Part shown: one piece after another, positions 1 to 7,973 of the stretch
Position numbering within the stretch: the stretch's first letter is position 1
How the letters are laid out: every line of letters starts with the position of its first letter
Source: JBALVT01 sp965262875
GTDB taxonomy: Bacteria > Pseudomonadota > Gammaproteobacteria > Pseudomonadales > Halieaceae
Assembly: GCA_965262875.1 (NCBI GenBank)
Contig: OZ253569.1
Span: 3,720,001-3,784,000 of the forward strand
Direction: 5' to 3'
DNA: 64,000 nt
Position numbers and translations under genes: made by a program
Notes under the pieces: generated by a model
What the model saw: the letters and a program-made list of their open reading frames with translations, nothing else
Databases searched by the model: none
What the model was told of the DNA's origin: nothing

Positions 1-1
1 G

Positions 2-667
2 CAACATATACAGATGGCCGTACAAATTAACAATCTGGACACGGTGGGCTTTTTGATGATGGCCCATATGATCGAAGCGGATGAGCTGGTGACCCAGCTG
101 AAGCTGATGGAATCCTACGGCGCCAACTGTGTGTACATTACTGACTCGGCTGGCTACATGTTGCCGGGCGATGTGACAGCACGTATTGGTCTGGCGCGTG
201 CGGAGTTAAAGCCGGAGACAGAGCTGGGCTTTCACGGCCATCACAATATGGCCATGGGCATTGCCAATTCTCTGGCCGCCATCGAGGCCGGTGCGAATCG
301 CATCGACGGCTCCATTGCAGGTCTGGGCGCGGGCGCGGGCAATACGCCTCTGGAAGTGCTGGTGGCCGTGTTGGATCGCATGGGTGTCGAAACCGGTGTG
401 GACTTGTTCAAGGCCATGGACATTGCTGAGGATATAATTATTCCTATGATGGATCACTTGGTGCGAGTGGACCGGGATGCACTCACTCTTGGTTATGCGG
501 GGGTGTACTCCTCGTTCCTGTTGTTCGCCAAGCGCAGTGCGCAGAAATACAACTTATCCTCCCGGGATATTCTGATGGAGTTGGGGCGGCGTAGAACGGT
601 CGGTGGTCAGGAAGATATGATTGAAGATCTGGCGTTGGATATGGCTAGGGAAAAGGGGACTATTTAG
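2..667 (+). CDS. 4-hydroxy-2-oxovalerate aldolase, 5' end outside the window
   Basis: The reading frame is already open at the window edge (Q-H-I-Q before the first in-frame ATG at 14), so the N-terminal part lies upstream. The family (DmpG/BphI/MhpE, HMGL-like TIM barrel) cleaves 4-hydroxy-2-oxovalerate to pyruvate and acetaldehyde, the last carbon-chain step of meta-cleavage aromatic degradation, usually in complex with acylating acetaldehyde dehydrogenase. Visible signatures are DTVGFLMMAHM, LMESYGANCVYITDSAGYM, the GFHGHHN metal-binding segment and GLGAGAGNTPLE. The C-terminal helical communication domain is present and the frame ends normally at TAG. No other aromatic-degradation gene follows downstream, so its partner would be upstream of the window. 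Confidence 0.9.
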   Translation, partial: QHIQMAVQINNLDTVGFLMMAHMIEADELVTQLKLMESYGANCVYITDSAGYMLPGDVTARIGLARAELKPETELGFHGHHNMAMGIANSLAAIEAGANRIDGSIAGLGAGAGNTPLEVLVAVLDRMGVETGVDLFKAMDIAEDIIIPMMDHLVRVDRDALTLGYAGVYSSFLLFAKRSAQKYNLSSRDILMELGRRRTVGGQEDMIEDLALDMAREKGTI

Positions 668-759
668 TCCGCGCATAGTGGGCTACCCACCACTCCTCGT
701 CTCAAAGTTACCCCCCTCATATGTTGAAGCTGCCCATGTAGCCGTACTTGGAGCATGTA

Positions 760-854
760 ATGAGTAACATTCAGTTAGTAATGGGAAACCGCAACTACTC
801 ATCATGGTCTTTGCGCGCCTGGCTGTGTCTGCGCAAGAGTGGCATTGAATTTGA
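760..854 (+). pseudogene. glutathione S-transferase, N-terminal stump cut by ISL3
   Basis: About 31 codons from ATG 760 encode a typical GST thioredoxin-fold start (MGNRNYSSWSLRAWL, then KSGIEFE). The gene is interrupted by the left end of an ISL3-family element at 855 and no C-terminal part is found on the other side of the element, so the rest of the gene is missing from this locus. The remaining peptide lacks most of the glutathione site and the whole helical domain and cannot be functional. The family assignment rests on the short N-terminal motif. Confidence 0.75.
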
Positions 855-2174
855 GGTTCTTCCGAGTTTCCTATGGGTAAAAGCCAAACAATGGTCAAGA
901 ATGTGGTACAAGAGTCTTTTTTTATGGAGATATTCAAATGAAAGATACCGCGTTGTTTACTCAACTTTTGGGGCTTAGCGACCCATGGAAAATCACGGCT
1001 ATTACTCCGGATCTGACCGACAAATCAATTACCCTCCAGATAGATTGGCCAAAGGGAACGAAAGGCGCGTGTAGTGTCTGCCATGCCCTTTGTTCGGTTT
1101 ACGACCATCGTGAGCAACGCACATGGCGACACCTTGATACGATGCAGTTCAAGACGCAGTTAGTTGCTCAGGTTCCGCGTATTCATTGTAAAGCGCATGG
1201 AATCAAAAGCCTGAAAGTACCGTGGGCAGATACGCAGGCACGCTTTACGCATTTATTTGAGCGTTTCGCTATTGATGTGCTGTCGGCTGCCAGCAACAAG
1301 ACACAGGCCGCAAAACTACTTGGTCTGTCGTGGGATGAGGTGCATCATATTCAATCCCGAGCAGTGAAAAGAGGGATGGACAGACGCTCTGTTGAGGAAG
1401 TGAAACACCTTGGCATCGATGAAAAAAGTTTTCGCAAGGGGCAATCCTATGCCAGCCTGCTGTACGATTTGAATGCGTCCAGAGTGCTTGAGGTCGTGGC
1501 AGATAGAACGGCGGAATCGGCAACCGCATTGCTGTCCACGCTTCCAGAACAGCAGCGTAATGAAGTAGCTGCTGTTGCCGTGGATATGTGGGTTCCATTT
1601 ATGACGGCAGTTGAGGCGACTTTACCGAACGCCGCCATTGTTCACGACAAGTTTCATATCGTCAGTTATCTTACAAAAATGGTTGACCAAGTCAGGCGCA
1701 AAGAAAATAAAACATTAAGAGCCGCCGGTATCAATGACCTGGTCGGGTCTCGCTATACCTGGTTACGCAATCCCGACAACTGGAGTGAAAAAGATGAAGC
1801 CACTTTTTATGGCCTTCAATCAAAGGGGTTGAAGGTTGCCCGAGCCTGGGCAATCAAAGAGACGCTGCTTGACCTGTGGACTTACAGCTACGATAAACCA
1901 GCCCGGGCGCTCTTTAAGAAAGGGTACTGGTGGGCGACACATTCACGTCTAAAGCCGGTCATATCAGTCGCCAAGATGCTAAAGAAACATCTCGACAACA
2001 TAATGACTTACTTGAAACATCGCATCACCAATGCGACCGCAGAAGGATTTAATTCAAAGATTCAGACAATAAAATCGGCTGCCCGAGGATTTAGAAACTT
2101 CGAAAACTATCGAGTTTCAATTCTGTTCCACTGTGGAAAACTCAACCTCTACCCACAGGATTCCCAGTAGAACC
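855..2174 (+). mobile_element. ISL3-family insertion sequence, copy A (intact, 1320 bp)
   Basis: Boundaries were set by comparison with the second copy at 50702-55318. The left end reads GGTTCTTCCGAGTTTCCTAT and the right end, reverse-complemented, GGTTCTACTGGGAATCCTGT, giving imperfect terminal inverted repeats that start with GG as usual in ISL3. A single transposase gene fills the element and stops 4 bp from the right end. The 8 bp outside the two ends (gaatttga and taattctg) do not match, although ISL3 elements normally make 8-bp duplications. The flanking genes are also unrelated (GST stump, TauE fragment), which points to a deletion next to the element. Confidence 0.93.
938..2170 (+). 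CDS. ISL3-family transposase, full length
   Basis: This 410-residue protein has the ISL3 layout: an N-terminal Cys-containing zinc-binding region (CSVCHALC, about residues 46-53, with IHCKAHG further on), a helix-turn-helix segment near residues 115-140, and the DDE domain (LGIDEKSFRKG, VAVDMWVPF, ATAEGFNSK for the two Asp and the Glu). ATG 938 is preceded by a GGAG at suitable spacing. The frame is intact, so this copy could supply active transposase. It differs from the interrupted copy at only a few residues, for example AESAT here against MESAT there. Confidence 0.93.
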   Translation: MKDTALFTQLLGLSDPWKITAITPDLTDKSITLQIDWPKGTKGACSVCHALCSVYDHREQRTWRHLDTMQFKTQLVAQVPRIHCKAHGIKSLKVPWADTQARFTHLFERFAIDVLSAASNKTQAAKLLGLSWDEVHHIQSRAVKRGMDRRSVEEVKHLGIDEKSFRKGQSYASLLYDLNASRVLEVVADRTAESATALLSTLPEQQRNEVAAVAVDMWVPFMTAVEATLPNAAIVHDKFHIVSYLTKMVDQVRRKENKTLRAAGINDLVGSRYTWLRNPDNWSEKDEATFYGLQSKGLKVARAWAIKETLLDLWTYSYDKPARALFKKGYWWATHSRLKPVISVAKMLKKHLDNIMTYLKHRITNATAEGFNSKIQTIKSAARGFRNFENYRVSILFHCGKLNLYPQDSQ

Positions 2175-2593
2175 TAATTCTGTATATAACTTGGGCTCCT
2201 TTGCCAAAGGTCTCTGGCGGTCGGAAAAGCGCATTGGTCGCGCTCGGTTTTTACCAGACCGGGCTGGGTATGTTGGTCGGTGCGACCGGGCCGCTGGGAG
2301 CGGCAGTACTTCGCCATTACAATTCGGGTCGGGATTGGTTGGTGGTGAATACCGCCGTTTACATGAGTGTTAACCATGCCTTACGCGCAGCAGCTTTCGG
2401 TATTCTCGGGTTTAGTTTTGCCCCCTGGTTGTGGTTGATTCCCGGAATGGTGGCCGCTGGGGTCACGGGGTCATGGGTGGGTACACGTCTGCGCGCTCGC
2501 ATTCCGCAGCAGAGTTTTCAACGCTGGTTCAAATGGCTGATTTCACTATTGGCACTTCGAATGGTTGCTCTGTCTGTGCAACATCTTTTTTGA
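2175..2593 (+). pseudogene. TauE/SafE family permease, C-terminal fragment
   Basis: The frame is open directly from the right end of the ISL3 element. It encodes the C-terminal half of a TauE/SafE (sulfite/organosulfonate exporter-like) membrane protein: GFYQTGLGMLVGATGPL, VNTAVYMSVNHALRAAAFG, then a Trp-rich helix and the final GSWVGTRLRARIP segment with one more helix. The N-terminal half of this roughly 250-residue family is absent. A TTG at 2201 could start translation but would yield only half a transporter. It is read here as a remnant left by an IS-adjacent deletion. Confidence 0.8.
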
Positions 2594-2611
2594 TAGCCAA
2601 AGGGTAATACC

Positions 2612-3505
2612 TTGATATCGCAACTCAGTGATTCCCGCCGGGGTATGATTTTAGGCATAACGGCCTATTTAATCTGGGGCTTTGGCGCATTGTACTGGGT
2701 GCAGGCTGAGCCAGTTGATGCAGTCGATTTGTTGGCACATCGTGCACTGTGGTCACTGCCTTTCGTGATTGCCTGCCTGCTGTATACCCGGCAATTGAAG
2801 GCTGCTTGGGCTTTGCTCAAGCAACCTCGCAGCATGGCGATAATGGCGGGCGCGGCCGTTTGTAGTGCGAGCAATTGGGGGATATTTTTATGGGCGGTAA
2901 CCAATGAGCGCGCCACAGAAGCAAGCCTCGGTTACTTTCTGCTCCCTCTATTCAATGTGCTGATCGGTCTTACACTATTTAAAGAATCTATTGATTCAGC
3001 ACAAAAGCTGGCGGTGTTTTTTGCCATAGCCGGCATCGGTGTTCAGGTGGTTTACTACCAGGGTCTGCCGCTGGTTTCTCTCGGGGTAGCCATTAGCTTC
3101 GGGCTGTACGGTGCTATTCGCAAGGGGACCTCCATCGGTTCTGTCGAAGGGCTTTTTATAGAGTTGCTCTTTATGGCGCCCTTCGCTCTGGGCTGGCTGA
3201 TTTATCGCGATGGCGGTGGGTTTGGAATCTATGGATCGAGAGTTGATTTCTTTTTGTTGGCCGCCGGTGTCATCACTGCTGTGCCCATTATGGCCTATGT
3301 GGCTGCCAGCAAGCTCGTGCCGCTAAGTGCATTAGGTTTGGTGTTTTACATTGGACCTACAGTTCAGTTGGTAGTTGCTGTATGGATTTTGGGTGAGAGC
3401 TTCACGCTGATTAGTCTGGTCTCTTTCGGCCTGGTATGGCTTGGACTGATTCTGATGACAGGAGAGAATCTGCGCCGTGCTGCAGTGCGCCGTTTTCAAT
3501 CCTAG
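2612..3505 (+). CDS. rarD: EamA-family transporter RarD
   Basis: This 297-residue inner-membrane protein has about ten hydrophobic helices and belongs to the RarD branch of the drug/metabolite transporter superfamily. Typical motifs are GITAYLIWGFGALYW at the start, LAHRALWSLPF, CSASNWGIFLWAVTN and the C-terminal GLVFYIGPTVQ. The start chosen is TTG 2612 (M-I-S-Q-L), 18 bp after the TauE remnant and preceded by an AAGGG-like ribosome site; no ATG lies nearby in frame. The substrate of RarD proteins is not firmly established. The gene is intact and converges with the LuxR remnant that ends at 3513. Confidence 0.88.
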   Translation: MISQLSDSRRGMILGITAYLIWGFGALYWVQAEPVDAVDLLAHRALWSLPFVIACLLYTRQLKAAWALLKQPRSMAIMAGAAVCSASNWGIFLWAVTNERATEASLGYFLLPLFNVLIGLTLFKESIDSAQKLAVFFAIAGIGVQVVYYQGLPLVSLGVAISFGLYGAIRKGTSIGSVEGLFIELLFMAPFALGWLIYRDGGGFGIYGSRVDFFLLAAGVITAVPIMAYVAASKLVPLSALGLVFYIGPTVQLVVAVWILGESFTLISLVSFGLVWLGLILMTGENLRRAAVRRFQS

Positions 3506-3512
3506 GGTGATC

Positions 3513-3946
3513 TTAGCCCATGGATGCAACGCTTTTTAGGACGAGCCGCACAACTTCAGCTTGCCGGGATACGTTGGTTTTCGCAAAAATAGACTTCAAT
3601 TGAGCTCTGGCGGTATGTTGGGAGATGTTCTGAGTTTCCGATACTTCGGCGAGGCTTAGGCCTCGAGATAGCAGTATCGCCAGATTGGCTTCAGCGGGTG
3701 TCAGGCTAAACAACTCGCCCAAGATCTGTTGCGAGGCAGATTCTCGCAAATCAGGATCGCTAATAAATAGTGCAGCACAGGGACTGGACTGGCCTTCACT
3801 CCATTGTGAAGTAGGCACGGGACGGATCACGGCACCGAGGTCCGCCCGACCTGAACTGCGGGGTATTCTCAGGGCACATACCACCGATGTTTCACCGCGC
3901 TGTTGCGCCTCGATGATCGTGATCAGAGCTTTCTGCAATTGCTTGT
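3513..3946 (-). pseudogene. LuxR-type regulator, C-terminal half (split by IS21)
   Basis: This segment carries the LuxR/GerE helix-turn-helix (LTPAEANLAILLSRGLSLAEV, then NISQHTARAQLKSIFAKTNV) at its C-terminal end. The frame runs into the IS21 end at 3947. Removing the element and one copy of the 5-bp duplication cttgt joins it in frame to the sensory half at 7237-7971, giving D-I-D-K-Q-L-Q-K-A-L across the join. The ancestral protein was therefore a PAS-like sensor domain followed by a LuxR DNA-binding domain. With the two halves separated by 3.3 kb the regulator is inactive. Confidence 0.88.
3942..3946. repeat. 5-bp target duplication of IS21 copy A (left)
   Basis: The sequence cttgt immediately left of the element recurs at 7237-7241 immediately right of it. 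This shows a simple insertion into the LuxR gene with no later rearrangement of the flanks. Confidence 0.9.
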
Positions 3947-4041
3947 TGTTAGCGCCACAGTAAACCCGCAGTTATTTGCCGCAGAATAAAAGAACGACAA
4001 AGAGGCGACAGTGATCCGGCTTAACTCCAATCGATCACAGG

Positions 4042-4233
4042 CTAGAACGGCAGCTCATGATTTACCTCGACACTGTCTGTGTACTCTTGTTGCTCAATCC
4101 GGATCTCCTCGTACAGTTGCGCAATCTCATCACCATAGTGATCCCACAGTACCGATCTCAGGTCGCCGAGCAGCTGATAAATACAATCGGCTTGTTCAGC
4201 CGTCCAGTAGGTTGTGATTTTTAAGGTTTTCAT
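4042..4233 (-). CDS. 63-residue protein at the end of IS21 copy A
   Basis: This small acidic protein (starts MKTLKITTYWTAEQAD, rich in Glu, Asp and Tyr) begins overlapping the istB stop, so it would be translationally coupled to istB. The same gene is present without change in copy B, which supports real coding. It resembles no domain I recognise. Its position as the last gene of the element suggests an accessory role in transposition or regulation, but the sequence does not show what it does. Confidence 0.55.
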   Translation of the reverse strand: MKTLKITTYWTAEQADCIYQLLGDLRSVLWDHYGDEIAQLYEEIRIEQQEYTDSVEVNHELPF

Positions 4234-4991
4234 TTAGCCTTTCCTCGCTTTTTGGTCTCGCGCCGCTTCGACGCACACTCCTGCGCTTCCTTCATGCGGT
4301 ACGACTCACCCTCAATGGCGATGACCTCGCTGTGATGGACTAAACGGTCAATCAGGGAGACCACACACGCGGCATTGGGGAACACGTCATTCCACTCGCC
4401 AAACGGACGGTTCGTTGTCACCAAAGTTGAACATTTCTCATAGCGCCGGTTGATGATTTCAAACAGCAAGTCAGCATGACGATTGCTGTAGGAGAGGTAG
4501 CCCACTTCATCAATTACCAGCAAGGCGGGCCTGGCGTAGTGTTTCAATCGACGCTGCAGGGCATTGGCGCCATCCTGACCTGCCAGGTCGTTGAGCATCG
4601 CCGCTGCGGTGGTAAACAGCGCCGTATAGCCGTGCATGACAGCGTTATACCCCAGGTTCTGGGCGATCATCGATTTGCCCACGCCGTTGCTGCCCAGCAG
4701 GATAATATTGCTGGCCGTGTCCATAAAACCCAGTTGCATCAGGGCATGAATCGCTTGTGGGTCGATAGCGCTTGGCCACTGCCAGTCAAACTCACTCATC
4801 GGTTTGAACCGGCCCAGCCTGGCGCTGCTCAGGCGCCGTTCGAGTGAGCGCTGTTTGCGCTCGGCAAGCTCCCAGGCGATGAGCTGTGCCCGCTAGGGGT
4901 ATTGCTCGTCGGTGATCTCGCCCCAGTGCGCCAGCACGCCGTGGAGCTTCAGTTCAAGTGCCTGCTGTTTGAGTTGCTCGATATCAATCAT
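4230..4991 (-). pseudogene. istB: IstB transposition helper ATPase, nonsense mutation
   Basis: IstB is the AAA+ ATPase that selects the target and activates IstA in IS21 elements. Walker A (GSNGVGKS) and Walker B (LLVIDEVGYL) are visible and identical to copy B. At 4893-4895 the Trp codon of copy B (TGG) has become TAG, stopping translation after about 32 residues from ATG 4991. An internal ATG at 4799 could make a shorter product that still holds the ATPase core but lacks the N-terminal domain. The start overlaps the istA stop, as in copy B. Confidence 0.9.
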
Positions 4992-6483
4992 CGGTATCAT
5001 CTCCTGTCTCGCTTCGGGTGCCATTGAGCTTGTCGTAATCGGCAAGCCGAGCCAGCTTGACGCTGTAGTGTTTGACCTTCGCCGGCACGGCGACAGCAAG
5101 CGGTGGCGGCAGGTGCTGTTCATCACGGCGGCGCTCAAGAACGTGCTGCACCGCCTCCGGGTAGGGTGATTGCCGATCAAGTGCTTCACCCAGAGCTACA
5201 TGCAGCTCGTCCCGCCCATAATCATCAAAGTTGATTGAGTAACCGGACCGTGGTTTTAATGACATGTCCACGCTGTGCCGATTGCTGCAGCAGCGTCTGG
5301 GCGTGCGCCGAAGCATGGCTCAGGCGATCCTGACCCCGGTGTAGTTTGGCGTGGGTTTTCTCCAGCCATAGGGCATTGATATGCGCCTCCTGTTCGATTT
5401 GCTCCCCTTTGCCAAAGCTGCGCTGATGCTCAGCAATGCATTGATCGCCCTCCACTATCTGGAGCCGCTCCAGGTCAGCGCTCACGCTCAATGGCTTGTG
5501 CACGTATTGATGGGGAATGGAGTAATCATTGAGATCGAAGCGAACATAAGGGGTTTTGGCGGCCCGCACGGGCTGTCTCTCATGGGTATCAAAGGGATTA
5601 TCCGGCAAACTCACCTGCTCCTGTAAGAAGGCTTCCCTGACCGTCAACGTACGCTCTTCAGGGCAAGCCCGATCAGCACTCACACCCTGGCACCAGTGCT
5701 CAGCTTGCGCATTGAGTTCGGCCAGTGTTTGCCAGTGACGAGCGGCAAAGAAATTATCGCGAATATAGCGAATCGCTCTTTCTACCCGGCCCTTTTCATT
5801 GCCCCGGGCCACCGCCACCGGGCGTGGTTCGAAGCGATAGTGGGCTGACAAGGCCAGCAAGGTGGGGTGGAAGCGGATGGCGTCACCGTGGCGCTCCAAT
5901 ACGGCCGATTTAAGGTTGTCGTACAGCAGCACCTTTGGCAATCCTTGCCAGGCCTCGAATGCCGCTACATGGCCGCGTAAAAAGTGCTCCATTTGCTGGT
6001 TGAGATAAAAGCGCAAGAAGATCTGTCGCGACCAGCTCAGCACCATCACAAACGCCATTAACGGCCGCCGGGCCTTGCCGATCTGAATATGCCCGAACGA
6101 ACCCCAGTCAACCTGGGCTTGCTCACTGGGCAGGGTTTTTAGGCGTAAATACGCCTCGGGCAGCTTGCGCGGCCGCAGTTCACTGATACGCTGGCGAAAC
6201 TGGCTGGGGCCACCGGGGTATCCCCGCAGGCGGGCCATTTCATACAAGCGGGCCGCCGTGAGTGTGGGAAACTCCCGCAGGGTGTGTCGATGACAAAGGG
6301 CAGATAGGGGTCGATGATCGATGCACGGCGAGTGCGCTCCACCTTGGGCAGGCCAGCCTGTGCCAGTACCCGATCAACCACTGAGTGGTGAATGCCAAGC
6401 TGGGTCGCAATGGTGCCCGTTCGCCACTTCTCAACAAAATGGTAGCGCAGTATTTTTGCTTCAGTTTCTTTGCCGATGGCCAT
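4984..6483 (-). pseudogene. istA: IstA transposase, two frame breaks
   Basis: IstA is the DDE transposase of IS21. The N-terminal helix-turn-helix region (from ATG 6483; ILRYHFVEKWRTGTIATQLG) is in one frame. The catalytic core (QVDWGSFGHIQIG, KVLLYDNLKSAV, RGNEKGRVERAI for D-D-E) is in another, separated by an apparent AC dinucleotide gain near 6283-6290. A second break, a 2-bp deletion relative to copy B near 5228, moves the C-terminal 80 or so residues into a third frame. The first lesion is shared with copy B; the second is private. Confidence 0.9.
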
Positions 6484-6522
6484 GACTGCCCTCCGATTGA
6501 TGACTCCTGTCCAGCCGCTGCA

Positions 6523-6948
6523 CTAATGTCGCCGGAATCTGCGCCTGAACTGACTGCTCTGCAGAAAATCACTGCGCAAAAAGGGACCGCAGACCGCGCC
6601 ACAGTGATGGCAGCGCACGGTGGCGTCAGTTTTACCCGGCATATCGGCCCTTTTGATCTCATCAGGCACGGTTTGCAGTAGATCACGGAGTATTATTGCC
6701 AGAGAACGGTGATGCGTTACTTTTTGTTGTTGCCGTTCTCGATAACGCTGTTGGCGAGCGGCATTATTCATGCGACCCGGGCGAGTGGCCTGGTACTTCG
6801 CTCTGGCTCGTTTAATGGATTCCTTTCTGGCTTCCTGGCTGCAACCATCGGTGCAATACCGCTGGCCGCGATCACAGTGGGTACAGACGATGACCTGGGC
6901 GTAGCAGCGACAACAGTGGTAGAGACGGCTGGATGATGGCATCGACAC
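6523..6948 (-). CDS. Cys-rich (zinc-ribbon-like) accessory protein of IS21 copy A
   Basis: This 141-residue protein lies upstream of istA in the element. It has closely spaced cysteines near the N-terminus (CCRCYAQVIVCTHCDRGQRYC, with a further Cys in DGCSQEARK) and a second pair near the C-terminus (CHHCGAVC), so it probably binds zinc. The middle is rich in Arg and Gln (RYRERQQQK), consistent with nucleic-acid contact. It is present in copy B with a single visible residue difference. Similar proteins occur next to some IS21 elements as far as I recall; the function is unknown. Confidence 0.65.
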   Translation of the reverse strand: MSMPSSSRLYHCCRCYAQVIVCTHCDRGQRYCTDGCSQEARKESIKRARAKYQATRPGRMNNAARQQRYRERQQQKVTHHRSLAIILRDLLQTVPDEIKRADMPGKTDATVRCHHCGAVCGPFLRSDFLQSSQFRRRFRRH

Positions 6949-7236
6949 AAAGGTCGATGAGGGCTGGATTTATTCCCATTATGTGCAACACTTAACGGGT
7001 CGTGCACCTGCACGGTTTTTTTGGGTATGGCGCCAGCGTTGACCGTCAAATCTGTGGTGGCGTCATACCGTTCTCAGCGACACTTATTCTTATAGTCCCT
7101 ACGCTTGAATCGTGCCTGCTTATTGGTCGCTCTTGAGTGTGACTGGGCCGCAGTTCTACTGCGCCGATTCTAATACGCCGAGATCCGTCTATTTCAAAAT
7201 TCGGCAAATAGCTGCGGTTTTGGAGTGGCGTCTACA

Positions 7237-7241
7237 CTTGT
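7237..7241. repeat. 5-bp target duplication of IS21 copy A (right)
   Basis: This cttgt matches 3942-3946 and marks the right edge of the insertion in the LuxR/PAS gene. Confidence 0.9.
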
Positions 7242-7971
7242 CGATATCCCGGTCATCTATATGCAGATGTTTGTCGCGCAGGCGTAGGCCATCTCCCTCA
7301 TCGAGCATATGTCGGGCAACGCTGTTGTGATTTAGTAGGCGCCCCTGTTCATCCAGAATAATAGTTGCCACGGAAAGCTGATCAACAGCGCCAGCGTAAA
7401 CGTCTCGCTCTGTAGTGGTTCTGCTGAGCTTCGCGTAAATTTGTGTGGCACGTTCCAGGTGCGGTGTAATTAAAGCAAGAAGCTCTCTGTCCGTGTCGCT
7501 GAATCGATCCTCGGCATGTCTACGGGATAATTGCAATCGCGCCAGCATGCCGCCGGGCTCAATGGTGTCTACTCCCAGAATTCTAAACAGGTCTATCGGC
7601 TGTAAATAATATTGATAGTAGTCCGAGGCGATCAGTTGATCGTCGGACAACAAGTCCTCCAGAGCAATGACGCGTCCAGGAGGAAGATTGACAAAAGGAT
7701 CGAGGGAAAAGAACTCTTCCCGGTAAGCTGTTAACTGCCAATCGGCGGGATCAGCCAGACTAGCGGCAGCTGTATCACTGTTATCACCCGGGCGTAGACT
7801 GTTGAGAATTACGCCGCCATCTCCCTCGGCGGGCGGCCTTAAAACAAGAGAAGCCACTTGCGCATCGAAGGCTTCTCGTAGGGCAGGCAGAGCACTCTCC
7901 CAGGGCTTCGAATCCAGAGCACCCTGGTATATTAAGCCGATTAGCTGGTCATAGTGCTTGTGTTGAATAAT
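7237..7971 (-). pseudogene. LuxR-type regulator, N-terminal sensory half
   Basis: This is the sensory part of the regulator whose DNA-binding half is at 3513-3946. The segment around Q-L-S-V-A-T-I-I-L-D-E-Q-G-R-L resembles a PAS fold and ends in D-I-D-K at the IS21 junction. Family-like sequence (HYDQLIGLIYQGALD) extends upstream of the first conventional start, GTG 7857, to about 7960, where only ATT codons (7968, 7971) are available, so the true start is rare or already damaged. The open frame overlaps the end of the EAL gene remnant (stop at 7974-7976), suggesting the two genes were once co-transcribed. Confidence 0.82.
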
Positions 7972-7973
7972 AG

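Larger units (their letters stand above)
3947..7236 (-). mobile_element. IS21-family insertion sequence, copy A (3290 bp, defective)
   Basis: The element runs from TGTTAGCGCCAC to the complement of TGTAGACGCCAC, with the 5'-TG...CA-3' ends typical of IS21, and is flanked by the duplication cttgt. In its own direction of transcription it encodes a Cys-rich protein, IstA, IstB and a 63-residue protein. It is nearly identical to copy B (50945-54236) but 2 bp shorter because of a deletion in istA near 5228, and it also has an amber codon in istB. With the istA frame break shared by both copies, copy A has three coding lesions and cannot transpose autonomously. Confidence 0.94.
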
